Shown: piece by piece, positions 1 through 12,604 of the stretch
Numbering within the stretch: position 1 is the first letter of the stretch
Layout of the letters: each line of letters opens with the position of its first letter
NCBI RefSeq assembly: GCF_027172205.1
Contig: NC_070613.1
Location: forward strand, 20,734,001 to 20,798,000
Source: Podarcis raffonei
Lineage: Eukaryota; Chordata; Lepidosauria; Squamata; Lacertidae
Length of the DNA stretch: 64,000 bases
Direction of reading: 5' to 3'
Notes under the pieces: model-generated
Database searches by the model: none
Told to the model about the DNA's origin: nothing
The model's input: the letters and a program-made list of their open reading frames with translations, nothing else
Position numbers and translations under genes: made by a program

Positions 1-2174
1 CAAACTACTTTCCAAAGTGCAAGAATTCCAGAGGCTTAATTGTTAGTTTGGAACCAAAAAACAAGTTGATAGCTCTCCTTACAGCGGATTACAGGTAAGC
101 AGCCTGCTGTAATAAAGTGAAGCTTTCTGAGGTCACATACTTGGAGATGACCTAATCCAGAAAAAATGTAAAGTCTTGGCTGGCAGCACCGAGTCCTTGC
201 AACATCTTACAGAGTCATGTACAAGGGGGCGGGGCACTGACTCTGCACTTTATACACACATCCTCCACAAATTTGTTAGCCTCTTCAATTTTGTAAATTC
301 AAAATAGCAGACTTGGTTACTAAATATGCTGGTGTAACATATACAAAACACTGGCCTCAGATAACATGAAGCATTATTGATGGTGCTACCATGGAGTCAA
401 ACACCACACTGATGGGTAGAAACAAATGTCTGCCATTTATACAGACATGATATACCGTATTTTTCGCTCTATAACACACACCCAACCATAACACGCACGT
501 AGTTTTTAGAGGAGGAAAATCCGTAGGCATGCCACCCGTAGGCATTCCCTCCATAACACGCACAGACATTTCCTCTTACTTTTTAGGAGGAAAAAACTGA
601 GTGTTATGGTGCAAAAAATACAGTATGTGAAAAAGTTATGTAAGTGGTTTTAAGGTCATGAATTAGTTTTTCAATATAGGCTGTTTCTTCTGCATACTTT
701 CCTTTGTATCCTAAAGGATGTCCAAATACTTTAAGAGTTCACATGATGAATAAATTGATGATCAATTTATGACACAGACAAAGCACAATGGGCTGTACTT
801 CACAACCCAGCAATAATAGGACAGGGATTATGTGGAATCTAGCTAGTAATTGTGAGAGAGACACTGTAGACAAGGCAAAGGTTATTGTGATTGAGAAATG
901 AGAAGGAGCCCAGATATGAACAGAAGCTCAGCAAGACACAGATAGACAAAGGAGGCCCTTTAGAACAAGGGGCTAGAATATTTATTTATGACAGCAAACA
1001 CCACTAGGGAGGGAATGCAGATCCTTAAACAACTTCATATCTAGGTACTTGGAGTATCTCTCTAAAAGTGGGACTCACGAGGAGCGCCTGCTTGACAGAC
1101 TTTAGTCTGTTCTCCACAAACATCTGCTGTCCCAATTTCAGTTGCTGTGCATTATGTGGAAACATGGGAAGGGCCCTATGCTCCATGGTGAAACGCCCTT
1201 TCACCTTCCAAGAGGCCTGCCTGGCACCAACTCTAAACTGGTTCCAGAACCAGGTCAAGTCCTGGTTATATTCCCTCAGGCATTTGTTGCCTAACACTGC
1301 AGTTTGTTTATTTTAAGAGTGGCATCTACTTATCGTTTTTGTGCCATTTTGAGTTACTGTTTTATAAACGAGCTACATTTCACAGCAAGGCCAAACAGCA
1401 CCGGGTAGGGCTATAAATATTTTAATGAGAGAGGAAACAAGACCATTTGAATCCTGATTTCTCCAATATAAACCCAGGTTACCAACTCTTACTTTGGCGT
1501 GTGATCCTACCTTTGGCTCCTCACCTAGCAAGCCTAGCAAGCCTGACAGTGCCCTACTCTCCCCAGACACGTTGCAAAGGCAAAGTTCAGAGAAGGGGCG
1601 AAGAAACCTTCTCGTGGTTGCCCAAGAACCAGATGAAATGGCTGCGAGGTAAGGGGCTGAGCCCCGGAATGTTGTTCCAGAACCAAAAGGCTCCAATAAT
1701 CAAGCAACAGGCCGGCATGTGGAGGAAACCGAGCCTCTGTGCATATGCAGAAGGCGTCGCCCTGATCTGCGGAGACAACAAGCCCAGAGGGGGAGCTTTG
1801 GCCGCAGCCAAGGGAGGGGGCGCCCCCAGGGACGAATGGCCCAAGGCAGGGGGCGTGGCGTCCAGTCCAGCTGGAGCCCCGCCACTCGCCCCTCCCTCCT
1901 CCTCAGGAGTAAAGGCCTGAATCCGGCCAAGGCTTCCTCGGGAGTAAACCCCATCCAAGTCCATAGGCAACAGCCCCTAATGAGCAAGGGAGGCAGTTGC
2001 AGTGGGAGGGGGGGTCTTGGCCCCCTGCCCCTCCCCGGCGACAAGGGGGGCGGAAGCGCCCTCAGGCCTGAGGGGGGCTGCTGGGGGGGGCGTCTGCCAG
2101 GCAAGGCCTACTCGGGGTGGGGCAGGGGAGGAAAGGCAAGGCCTCAGGCGAGGCCTAGCCGGCAGGAGCCTCAC
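1..2174 (-). other. RAB18: RAB18 intron 1 (partial)
   Basis: This is the sequence downstream of the RAB18 exon 1 donor on the minus strand, so it is intron 1 up to the window edge. It holds one small TIR transposon (455-623) and a GC-rich part (about 1700-2174). The 30-60 residue segments expected from RAB18 exon 2 were looked for and not seen. Apart from these I recognise nothing. Confidence 0.7.
455..623. mobile_element. MITE, TIR family 1 (ccgtatttttcgc ends), TA target
   Basis: A short non-autonomous DNA transposon. It begins ccgtatttttcgctc and ends with an imperfect inverted copy (gcaaaaaatacag), flanked by TA on both sides. The inner arms also pair: acacgcac near the left matches aacacgcacagac near the right. 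Three other copies in the window share these ends (4996-6028, 28857-29564, 37726-37977). TA duplication suggests Tc1/mariner-type mobilisation, which is an inference. Confidence 0.75.
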
Positions 2175-2242
2175 CTAGACTTGCCGACGCCGCTCTCTCC
2201 GATGATGAGGATCTTCAGCGTGGTCAAAATATCCTCGTCCAT
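2175..2242 (-). CDS. RAB18: RAB18 first coding exon (partial gene)
   Basis: This is the first coding exon of the small GTPase Rab18, read on the minus strand. It begins at the ATG at 2242 and encodes MDEDILTTLKILIIGESG followed by VGKS and the first two bases of a Ser codon. The P-loop GESGVGKS, which binds GTP phosphate, is complete. The exon ends at 2175 in a tctag/gtgagg donor (phase 2), the place where I recall exon 1 of human RAB18 ending. The human start reads MDEDVLTTLK, so one residue differs here. Rab18 works on lipid droplets and the endoplasmic reticulum. No later exon is seen in the 2.1 kb to the left, so the rest lies outside the window. Its divergent arrangement with the PTCHD3 array supports the name. 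Confidence 0.93.
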
Positions 2243-2600
2243 CCCGACAACCGGAGGCCTCTGCCCCGACCGACCCAGCTCCTCGGTCCCTGCTACGCAG
2301 ACTGCCACGTCTTCTGCGCATGCGCCCACCCCACCCCCTCCGACTCGCCCTTATCTGCCTTTCCCAGGCGCCGCCTTTGTGCGCTTGCGCGCGGAAGCGG
2401 CCTTCCGCATCCCAGCCCTTGGCTCCGCCCATCCGTAGGTGGTGGTGGTGTGGTGCGTCGCGCGAGCCGGTCGGCTCCTGGGGCGCAGGCGCGACGCCCG
2501 GGCTGTTTCCTCGCCTGTGTGGTGAGCTTCGGAATAAGCCTTCAAAGCGCAGCGGCAGATGGAAGGAGGCGTCCCGAGAAGAGCTAGCTGGGAGCACGGG
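2243..2600 (-). promoter_or_regulatory. RAB18: CpG-rich RAB18 promoter and 5' UTR
   Basis: The stretch upstream of the RAB18 start codon is very GC-rich with many CpG dinucleotides, unlike the AT-rich sequence further right. It has no clear TATA box, as expected for a housekeeping CpG-island promoter. GC-rich sequence also extends left into intron 1 to about 1700. The transcription start cannot be placed from sequence alone. Long open frames on both strands here are a by-product of GC richness and are not annotated as genes. Confidence 0.65.
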
Positions 2601-2777
2601 AAGGAAGCTGCATGGCGCCAAGCCTGACTTGGCCCAGGCTCCCCAGAGATTCAGAGAACAAGAGCCTTTCTTCCCTGGCAGCACTTGGAGGCGAAACGGC
2701 TTGCAAAGCGCCGGGTCTGCTTAAAACGCATTTCAGAGGCTGCGCTGCGTGTTGTCATGATGAGTCACGGAGCCACC

Positions 2778-3250
2778 GAGGCTGTTGTTGTTTAGTCGTT
2801 CAGTCGTGTCCGACTCTTCGTGACCCCATGGACCAGAGCACGCCAGGCACTCCTGTCTTCCACTGTATCCCGCAGTTTGGTCAAACTCATGTTTGTATCT
2901 TTGAGAACACTGTCCAACCATCTCGTCCTCTGTCGTCCCCTTCTCCTTGTGCCCTCCATCTTTCCCAACATCAGGGTCTTTTCCAGGGAGTCTTCTCTTC
3001 TCATGAGGTGGCCAAAGTATTGGAGTCTCAGCTTCAGGATCTGTCCTTCCAGAGCACTCAGGGCTGATTTCCTTAAGAATGGAGAGGTTTGATCTTCTTG
3101 CAGTCCATGGGACTCTCAAGAGTCTCCTCCAGCACCATAATTCAAAAGCATCAATTCTTCGGCGATCAGCCTTCTTTATGGTCCAGCTCTCACTTCCATA
3201 CATCACTACTGGGAAAACCATAGCTTTAACTATACAGTAACAGCATACAA
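2778..3250 (-). mobile_element. BovB (RTE) LINE 3' fragment
   Basis: Read on the minus strand this encodes the C-terminal end of the BovB LINE reverse-transcriptase polyprotein: ESWTIKKADRRRIDAFELW, WRRLLRVPWTARRSN and, after frame breaks, WRALVHGVTKSRTRLND. The 3' end is at the left, where the typical BovB tail (tcgttcagtcgtgtccgact) is found. It is 5'-truncated and broken by frameshifts. BovB is the partner LINE of the SINEs seen at 26.3, 37.0, 42.6 and 53.3 kb. Confidence 0.9.
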
Positions 3251-3800
3251 GTACAGTACAGTATATGGCTGACATCAGTTATTCAGAAATGCTTATTTTT
3301 AAAATGCTTATTTTTTAAAAAGCCTTGCCCATCTTCTGGGGTTCACTTCCCCTTTTTTGAATGCTTAGAGAAGGTGGGCACACATTTTGCAATCATTTGG
3401 CATCCAAATTGTCCAGGTGGCCTTTAAAGGCAGGGCGGGAGATTCTGTGGCTCTTGGGATGTTGTTGGACTGGCAACTCCCCATCAGCCTTGGCCAATTA
3501 TTGGCGATTATGGGAATTATAGTTCAGCGGCATCTTAAGTGTTGCAGATTAATCACTCCTGCATTAAGGAAAATAACTACAGTAATTTAAGCTTTTTTTG
3601 TTGTGATGAGTGTTGGGGAGTCCAAAACAGGGCAGTTAGAACAGTCTGGTGTCAAGGCTGCAGTGCGACTGGTTGTTAGTTGAAGGGGGACAGAGGGAAT
3701 TGGCATGCAGATGCAGCCTGTGTATATTTCCATAGGCAGCAATCAAAGAGGCCACAGACAAGTAGCGTGGTCCGTGGTCCGAGACAAGGAAAAGATCAGA
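3251..3800. other. Intergenic, nothing recognised
   Basis: Single-copy-looking sequence between the BovB fragment and a hAT-type MITE. No coding potential, RNA gene or repeat family was recognised. Confidence 0.5.
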
Positions 3801-3808
3801 TTCTAAGG

Positions 3809-4026
3809 CAGGGGTCAGCAAACTTTTTCAGCAGGGGGCCGGTCCACTGTCCCTCAGATCTTGTGAACGAATTCCTGTGCCCCACAAATAACCCAGAGAT
3901 ACATTTTAAATAAAAGGACACATTCTACTCATGTAAAAACACACTGATTCCCAGACCATCCATGGGCTGGATTTAGAAGGCGATTGGGCCGGATCCGGCC
4001 CCCAGGCCTTAGTTTGCCTACCCATG
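3809..4026. mobile_element. hAT-type MITE with perfect 8-bp TSD
   Basis: The element starts caggggtcagcaaac and ends gtttgcctacccatg, an imperfect inverted repeat. It is flanked by an exact 8-bp target duplication, ttctaagg, at 3801-3808 and 4027-4034. The 8-bp TSD and cag ends point to hAT transposase. The inner sequence (gggccggatccggcc) resembles the copies at 45977-46234 and 23556-23809. Confidence 0.85.
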
Positions 4027-4034
4027 TTCTAAGG

Positions 4035-4995
4035 GCAGCAGCTGCAAGTCCAAGGCAAGCAGACATGCAATGAAAGGACAGCCATTGCTCTGTCCAATAA
4101 GTTGCTCAAAGTGGGGGACCAAACAGTCATACAAGCATAACTGGCGCCCTCTTGGCTTCCCAGATCACCTGGCCTGTGTATTAACAAGACTTTTCTCTCT
4201 GGTTGTCTGTGTTAATTAAGCAACCTTGCTGACAAGAAGCCATCATTCTAACAAGAATGCCACCATTTTAGTGTTGGACCCTGTAGCCATGATCTCGCAA
4301 TGCAGGTTTTGACCTTAAATTATTAAAGTAGAATCTATGTCTTACAGGAGCGGTTGCATTCAAACTTTGTTTCTGGGGTTTTTTTCAAGTGATAATCCAT
4401 GATCATCAAAATATAATATTCCTGTGAACATGGATGGAAGAAGCTATTGTTTGGGGGGAAATTGTGGAGCTGATTCTGTAGCAAAATGTACCAGAAATTA
4501 AAAAGACCGTGCATTATGTAATGCCATTTCCTGTTGGCATTATTTGTGTGGAATGTCAGTTCTTCATAATGGGCAGTATCTGGCCAAATGAATGACATCA
4601 TCTTCCTGTTGATGTAGTAAAGGAAGAAAATCATGTTTAACATGTTTTGTAGCAACGTCTAAGACTATGTAAGCTAGAAACCAGAATTCTTCAATGTAAC
4701 AATAATATTTAACTAAATTTTAGTATCTCCTTTATACTTGTTATTGAGTTTATTTGTTGTAAGCCACCCTGAACAATTTTGGAGACATAATAGACATTTA
4801 TTAGATAAATGGATGAACAGTTGTAACATTGTGTTTGCATTTTAAAAGGCCAGTGTCCAGGAGAGTTCTGTGGCAACCCTAGCTCAGATAAAAAATATGT
4901 TTCCTTACAAAGAAAAATGTATTTTCACCTTCCCTAGGGTTACCCCACTAGGTTCACCGTGAAACTAGGTTTTTTAAAAATCAGTTTAGCAAATA
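4035..4995. other. Intergenic, nothing recognised
   Basis: AT-rich sequence without a supportable gene. The segment around 4735-4800 (gtaagccaccctgaacaattttgg...) resembles a weak LINE 3' tail, but too little remains to name it. Confidence 0.4.
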
Positions 4996-6028
4996 CCGTA
5001 TTTTTTGCTCCATAGGGCGCACCTGACCATAGGGCGCACCTAGTTTTTAGAGGAGGAAAATACGGAAAAAAATATTCTGAATCAAATGTTGCACTAAACT
5101 ATTTAAAGCAGCAAAGCAGGTGGCTCCTGTCCGCTTTGCTGCTTTAAATCGAGCCTCAGAGGAGGGTAGGAAGGGGAACCATGGCTTATCTAAGTCCAGT
5201 TAATAATGCTGAGTCTGACTTATGGCCATCAAGATTAGCCTGGCCGTCTCAGTGGAAATCTGGGGTGGACTTTCAGTGGTCAAAGTGTGGTCGTGTCTTC
5301 CTGCCCAGCATCTATTTCCTGCCGTCTTTCCCCCCTGCACCCCCGCACCCTGCTTCGAGGGAAGGAAGCGGAGCCATGGATCCTCTCCTCGCAACTGCAG
5401 TGGATTCCCTCCACTTTGAAACAGGAAAGTGGGAGAGGACCTGCTTACACAAGTGTAAGCTGCTCCCCTCCCACTTTGCTGCTTCAAAGGGAGCCCGGGA
5501 GGAGGGAATCCGCTGCATTCGCTAGCAGAGGATCCATGGTCCCCTTCCTTCCCTCCTCCGTAGTTGCTTTGAAGCAGGAAAGTGGGAGAGGAGCTGCTTA
5601 CACGAGTGTAAGCTGCTCCCCTCCCACATTGCCGCTTCAAAGGGAGCCTGGGAGGAGGGAATCTGCTGCAGCTTCCCCCACCTCCCGCAGAAGCCGCGCG
5701 CTCTTTAACGGGGCTGCGCAGCTTTTTGGCTTTTCTGGGAGGTGGGGGGATTCCCCCACCTCGTAGAAAAGCCCGCAGCAGCCGCGCAGCCTTTAAAGAG
5801 GGCGCCGCTCTTGGGGGCTTTTCCCCGAGGAGGGAGAAGGGACTGATGCGGCCAGTCAGTCCCTTCTCCCTCCTGGGGAAAAGCCCGCAAAAGCGCACGA
5901 AGCTTGTGTGCGACTCTTGGGGGCTTTTCCCGCCTGCCTCCCCCCTGCATTCGCTCCATAGGACGCACACACATTTTCCCTTGCTTTTTAGGAGGGAAAA
6001 AGTGCGTCCTATGGTGCGAAAAATACGG
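4996..6028. mobile_element. Long MITE of family 1 with GC-rich, internally repeated core
   Basis: The ends are ccgtattttttgctccata and, inverted at the right, gtgcgaaaaatacgg, with TA flanks. Between the arms lies about 800 bp of GC-rich sequence that the short copies lack. Inside it a segment of about 80 bp built on ggaaagtgggagagg / acaagtgtaagctgctcc recurs at about 5420-5500 and 5575-5655. Short inverted blocks also recur, such as ccttctccctcc/ggagggagaagg near 5830-5875. All long open frames across this stretch arise from this repetitive GC-rich core. Confidence 0.75.
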
Positions 6029-9000
6029 TACATTATATTCTGCCTCCAAAATTGTTCAAATGAGATTTAATCATGTAGGGAACTGAGGATATTAATGTAG
6101 TGAAATCATGTGTTGAAATACCCCGACTTCCCTACATGCTTAATGCCCACTCTGCCTCTGAAAACCAAGTCCATGCAAAAGGGCTTGCCCCATATATACC
6201 AGGCATATATATAGCTCTGTCATATTCGTGCAAGAGTCTCTGGGTCACTTAACAGCCTTTCATCTCTGCACTCTCTCACTGCAACATGTGTTGAAAATCT
6301 GAGGTTCAGTTGTTCGTTTGTTGACAGATCTAATGAACAACATCTGGTATGTATGCCAAAAGTTGAACAAGGGTGAGGAAGGGGAGAAGGATAATTCATT
6401 TCATGTGACTGTAGCTTTTGCCCACAGAATGAATTGTCTTAGGGAAATATACCCATCTTACTTGGAAACCTTCTATGGATCAGTAGGAAAAACACAGTGA
6501 CCTCCTTTGTGATCAGCTACATGTGTTGACTCATAACACTTCCTCAGGCCTGTCTTCTCCCACGATGAAGTTCAGCCTTGTTCCTCTCGTGAAAGGTTAA
6601 TTAACAACGGCCACATGACATAAGCACAGCAAGAATAATTATATTAAACAGTGATGGCACATACCTTGCTTAAACTTGCACCAATAGCAAAGCATGCATG
6701 ACTCAAGGTAAATGCTGTAGTGATAAATTTCATAACAATTTTAATGCCATAATAGTAAATTGGATCATAATAGCAACTAGGAGCTGTAGATGAGTATGTT
6801 CTCACATGTGAAGTAGCATCAATGGCATCAAATGTAAATGAAGGCTAATTTATTCATTTGTTAAAAATTCTTGACCACCTTTCTCAAATTGAAGCATGTA
6901 TTAAGATGTAAACACAATAACTGAAATATAAATAGTACAGTAAACTGCACCATGTGTTGGAAGTCTTTTTAAGATAGCCCAATTTATTAGCTTAATTGAT
7001 TGTCAGACTCATTTCACTGTACATCTACAAATTGGAGGTAAAATTCAGACATGGATGCACTTGCAAAGTATACATTCCAAAATTATGCTAAAACGTAGGG
7101 CTATTAATCCAGAGAACTCTGTGATAATGTGATGTATAGTAGCCCCTGCACCATACCACATAACAAATCATTTAAAAACAAAACAGAGACTATCAAAAGA
7201 GACAATATTAGCAGTCACATCAGTATTCTGCCTATCCCACTAATTCTTGAACAGCTGAATCCCCCTTCAGACACTATCTTGTCTACCATTGACCCATGCC
7301 ACCCCATGCATTTCCCTGCTTATGCCTTATAAAGGAGCTGAATGACATGACGTCATTCATACAATATTTCTCCACTCTTAATTCAGTGGTTGCCAGCATG
7401 GCACCTGTGGATCAGATGGTGCTCTTGAGGTCTCCCTCTAGTTCTCCAAGACCTTGGAGTCCTTTCCCCATGTCTTTGTCATGACATGAAATAATGAGAG
7501 TGGTTATCTTCTCTTCTGGAAAGAACAAAGAGCGGAAGAAGGAAGAATGACCCTCTTTCCCATTTATTCTTTCATCTCTGCATGTCAATGCTCAGATTCG
7601 TTCTACTGGATCCAACTTTTACCCAGATGGCTTTGAAAAGCAAAGTACGTATGGGTGTCTTCCCTGTATCTTTGATGGGGCGGCTGACCTAAGAAGATGG
7701 AATTGAAGTGGCCTGAGGGTAGCCCTTGCTCAAAAATCCAAATGTATTGACAGGCCTAAAAAAGTTTGGCGACACCTGCCTGATTCTTGCCTCCCATTTG
7801 CAAGGAGTGAGGAAATGCTGAATAGAATGGTGGCTCATGCATTTCTTGCTAGACACTACAGGAAAGAAATATGTGGCAGACAAGAATCAGCAGCAGCTAC
7901 ACAATGCCTGTACTGTCTAGTTAGGGCATGAGTTTCTTAAGGTCTCAGCCGTCTCAGGTCCTGCTCCAAGAAAAAAAGGGGGGTGGAATCTGGGACCAAA
8001 TGGGATGGGGACTGGTTAAACTACTTCAGCAAAGAGCCTTTCCCCATCTTCCCATAATGATATTAAGCCTGAACTACTTGCAAAGGAAAAAATGTCTTCT
8101 GGGACAGGCACTTGAACAGGGTTATTAAGTAGTCCTTGAAAGCAAGAGCATTACAGAATTGTAGATTCCTGCGCTGCTTGGTGATTAGTGCAGACGTCCC
8201 ACTGGATTTCCGGCATCCACAGCCAATTCTGCTTCCCTTTGGTTCTTTGATTTCAGCATTTCAATCTATCTTACTTGTCTAATGTTCATAGCATCTGGTG
8301 ACTAGAAGAGAGTTACCGGGGCCGGGGTGTGAGATTTCGCACTGAATATTCTTCCTTGTGTTCCGCAAGAGTTTTTACAAAGCAACTCACATTTGTGGGA
8401 GTACCTCATGATTTGGCTCAAATTGGGGAGAGTCAGGAGGTAGAGCTTGTGGATTTCATTAAGGGACTCCTGCATTTCCCCCCCAGCCCCACAACACTTG
8501 GAGCACTGAATGCGATGTTTAGTTATATTTCAAGATGGGAGTGGTTTCTGCAAATGTTAAACTTCTGCCATTCAAGCCACCCACCTACATTGTCTTACAA
8601 AACAGTGAACTGCACAATCTCAGATCTTAGCAGATCAGTTTCATTGGATTTCACTGGATTTCTAGAGCTATCTAATGTCTGTAGCATTAGCAGTTGTTTT
8701 CCAGAGACATTTTACGTTTAAATCATCCCTTCATTATAATCTGCACTTCATTTGCCAATGGGAGTGATTCTGGGTTCCACAGTGCTGCATTATGAATCAT
8801 TTCCTGCCTCCTCTAACCTTTTAACAATCTTCTCCCCTTTCTCATCCAAATGTTCTCCTTATATTTCTCCTATATATTTCTAGGTAATATAATACAGCTT
8901 GACTAATATTCACAAATGTGTAAATACATATTCCTAGTCTATCATAATAAGTGTGTTCCCAGAATTTTCCATTGGCAATCTACGATTTCAGGTTTATGTG

Positions 9001-11599
9001 TTTTTGATTAGTTTCAGCTAATTTTCCTTAATTTTTTTGCTGGCACACTGCTACTTTAATGGCATTTTCAAATTTTTATTAATGCTTGCCACAAGTCGTA
9101 CTATTTCCAGATGTCCAGATGCCATTGGAGTAAAAGAAACAAAAAGGCCAGCAATGCTGCGTTTAGAGCAGCAAAAGAACACATGTCTGATGCTGTGATG
9201 ACCAAAACTTTCATTTTCTTTACAATGACCCATTGTTCTTCCTTCTGCTTCTTACGTATGTCCATGTTTCAGGTTTGCTGCAATACTGCGAAGTATGCAG
9301 AGCAGCTAAATACTTCTGTAAGAAAAAGAGGCAGTGCATTTAAATATATACTGTTAAACACCTACAGGTGGCATGGGTGTTAAGTCTCATTGATTTCAAT
9401 GAAATTAGCCTCAATGTCACACACTATGTTTTGGAATGATAACAAACTGATCTGACCCGTTAGCAAAACCCATGATGCACATTTTCTCCAAATGGACTTT
9501 TGAATTTTACAAGTGTGAATATGAGGAAGAGCCACATGTTACCAATTTGCACATTTGCCTCACTTCAGAGGCTTAATGACTCCCCAATGCTGCAAAAATG
9601 TGATCCAGCCCTTAGGTTGATTTCATAAGCTTATAAAACATTTGAATGTGATTTAAAAATAAATTAATGAATACAACTTTAAACAGCATGCAGCACAGAA
9701 TGGAGTTATTATCACCACCTCATATTCTATTCCTGAAAACATGAAGGATGAAATTTAGAACTTTTAGGCCCCACAACAAGTAGACATACAGTTCCCCCCT
9801 TAACTTTCTGTCTTACAGCCAATCCAAGTATCTGATCCTCCGAAAGATGTGGGTGTGTAATAAAATCTTTGTACACTGCAACATTAATGTTTAAACATTA
9901 ATGTGATGCAGGCACATTGCACACCATGTTAAGATTGTGGCTGAAGTAAATGCCATCTTTTAACAAACTAAATAAAACAGATAAACTACACACAGTCATT
10001 TTGTTTGTTGACATCAAACACTGAAATCATCTTCTAACCCAAATGACATTACTTTAATTCAATACAGAAGAAAAGAACATAAGGAGCTTTGGTTTTAATC
10101 CTGTTAAATGCTAACTTTACTGTTTTTCTTGCCAACGAACACCCTGTCTGATTGATGACCCTGATAACTTTCCTGGTGACCAAGTTTTTGAGAATAAAAG
10201 GTACAATTCTATCACATGCTCCTGCTGAAGTTTCAACCAGGGGTAGTAGGTGCAAAATTGAGACACCAGTAAGTTGGCAGGAGATGAGTGGTTTTCAGAG
10301 GAAAGGTTTGGGAGCGAAGGAGAGGGGCAGGCCAATGAACAGATTACATCTGGAGCAGGCAACAAGCAATATCAATCATGGATGAATTAAAGAAGGTTGG
10401 TTGAGAATTTTCACTGAAGCCACCATAACTCGGGAGAGCTCAGGGTGTGAGAAAATTGTTAAGATTCATTTTGACCTACATTCTCCAAATGTCTATCTAG
10501 GCAACGTAAGCTATTGTAACGTAGCTAGGACTGTCTTAGTTCAATCTAAAGGCCCAAACATTAGTCTCCAGCTGTTACATCTGGATCCCAAAACTAGTAT
10601 TTCAATTTTAACAGAGACCTTGTCCTGCAGATATATGGTTTTCAATAAACAGCTCCTAAAGCTATTGGTCTAGGCTTCAGGCTTCTGAATGAAAAACTCA
10701 CTTCAGTGCTGAAGTGTACTCTGGGTTATGGATTTTACTTCTAACTCAAACCCTGGGACTTGCCCTTTGTAAACAAGGTACTCTCTGCTTAAATAATTTC
10801 CCCGTTTACTTTTTATTTTTTTGCAAGTCTACTGGCCTTCTGTTTAGTGCATTGCCTTTCAGCACAGCAAGAGGTCTGTTTGTGTGGGTGAAATAAGAGA
10901 TTTGTCCGGACAGCCAGAGTTCACTTTCTGCTGAAGATGGGAACATTATAGGTTCATAAATTGTTTCCTACATATTGAATTGGTCTAGCCATAGACTGCC
11001 TTTCTAGATGGTTTTTAAATTTTTGTCAATAATTCTTTCCCTTTTGCTTCCACCCCAGACCCATTGTGAGACCAGACCACAGCCTGCCTCCATCAAGCTG
11101 AGGGAGAGACGGGACAATTTCTTTGTTGTGCTCATAAACAGGAGTCTGCATTTCAGATGGAGGACATTGCTGACTAGTCACCTAGAGCCATTTCCTGACA
11201 GACCTTGTGTCTGTGAGAAAGCAATGTGGCTTTATTTGTTTAAAATATGTTAAACGTGGTATCTGGGCTGAATGCAATAATAAAATTTAAAACTACAGCA
11301 ATACAATAATAAATACAAAGAGGAGATTAAAAACACAGCCCAACAATCACAGCACAAGCATTCAAAACATGTAATAAAGGTCTCTTCCAGGTGACCTATT
11401 TATTGACCATTCTGCACAAAGCATATACGGAGGTTAGGTTGTATTTGGTCTTTGTTGAACATTTATTCTGAATTGTTTGTGGGGAGGTTATATGGCAATG
11501 AATGTTCGTCGTGATTTGCTTGTAGAGTGTTTATAGGTCTTCCCATTAGTCATATGGAACCACCTCTCTTGGTATGTCCCATGGAGGACCTTATGGTCT
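6029..11599. other. Long intergenic stretch, no gene recognised
   Basis: About 5.5 kb of AT-rich sequence. Open frames are short, unrelated to known domains and not flanked by convincing splice sites. No tRNA, rRNA or clear repeat family was recognised. It lies between RAB18 and the PTCHD3 array, so distal enhancers of either could be here, but nothing in the sequence shows one. Confidence 0.4.
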
Positions 11600-11985
11600 T
11601 CAAACAAAAATATATTGGAGGTCCCGGGCCACAGGGAGGTTAGGCTGGCCTCGACCAGAGCCAGGGCTTTTTTGGCTGTGGCCTCGATCTGGTGGAACGC
11701 TCTGTCACAGGAGACTAGGGCCCTGCGGGATTTGACATCTTTCTGCAGGGCCTACAAGACAGAGTTGTTCCACCAGACCTTTGGTAATCCTCATAGAACT
11801 CTAGCCCAATGGTTGCCATTAATTTGATTCTGAATTGATTTTAGAATGAATTGATTTTAGAATGTATTTCTATTAATTGATTGTGATTTTATGTAAACTG
11901 TGTTACTTTTACTGTTGTTCGCCGCTCTGAGCCCGGCTTCAGCTGGGGAGGGCGGGATATAAATAAATTTTTATTTTTATTCATT
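11600..11985 (+). mobile_element. L2/CR1-type LINE 3' end
   Basis: The plus strand encodes a degraded C-terminal LINE segment (SIWWNALSQETRALRDLTSFC, then YKTELF), matching the xxLWNxLP...F(R/K)xxLKTxLF pattern of vertebrate L2/CR1 ORF2 ends. It is followed by the usual 3' UTR: gccgctctgagcccggctt, tggggagggcgggatataaa, and an A/T-rich tail. It is strongly 5'-truncated. Confidence 0.8.
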
Positions 11986-12004
11986 ATACACTATTTGGTG
12001 CTTC

Positions 12005-12240
12005 AGGCACCAAGCCCGTTCGCAGACCAACTCTGCATTACAAAAATGTCTGCAAACATGACATGAAGAGAAGAAACGCCATGGTGCATCTGCAGCAGCA
12101 CAGCCAGACACCTTCATCTGCACCACCTGCACCAAAGCGTGTCTGTCCTGTACCGGTCTCTTCAGCCACAACAGGTGCTGCAATCTTCCAACAGTTTGAC
12201 TTCACTCCCAAAAGCACACTCCTCCATTGTTTCCCAACAC
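12005..12240 (+). mobile_element. Possible LINE ORF2 C-terminal remnant
   Basis: The plus strand reads RPTLHYKNVCKHDMKRRN, which resembles the GRPxLRYKDVCKRDxK motif common near the C-terminus of LINE-encoded endonuclease/reverse transcriptase proteins. The rest has decayed. It directly follows the L2/CR1 tail. The family cannot be settled here. Confidence 0.4.
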
Positions 12241-12604
12241 AGATGGATGCCAACCATTTCCTAACCAGAAAAAATGTGGGGTTTTTTGTTTGTTTTTTCA
12301 AAAGTGAATTTCTAGCAGTAGGATGATAGAATACTTTAATCAACTTTAATTGTGCAACCCTAAATTTCCCACTATGTCCTTGAATCTCTCCTGCAAAAAG
12401 GAAAAGAAAGGCAGCTTGGCGGCTCCCTAAATCCCAGTAAAAGTCTGCTGGAAAGGGGAAGCTTTCAAATGGCATTGAAGAACAAAATTGGTGCTGGTCA
12501 AATATCCAAAGGAAGGCAAAACTGGGGTGCCATTGTAAAACAGGTCTTATACCCAGGGTGTAGATCTTAATGCAAAAGCAGGTATGGGAGACAATTTCTT
12601 CTTC

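Noticed and set aside
1447-2725. Several 100-240 residue frames on both strands around the RAB18 promoter
   Set aside because: Explained by stop-poor CpG-rich DNA. Only the exon encoding MDEDILTTLK and the P-loop has family support.
5181-6070. Frames of 114-277 residues inside 4996-6028
   Set aside because: They lie in the repetitive GC-rich core of a TIR element and translate the internal repeats, with no known domain.
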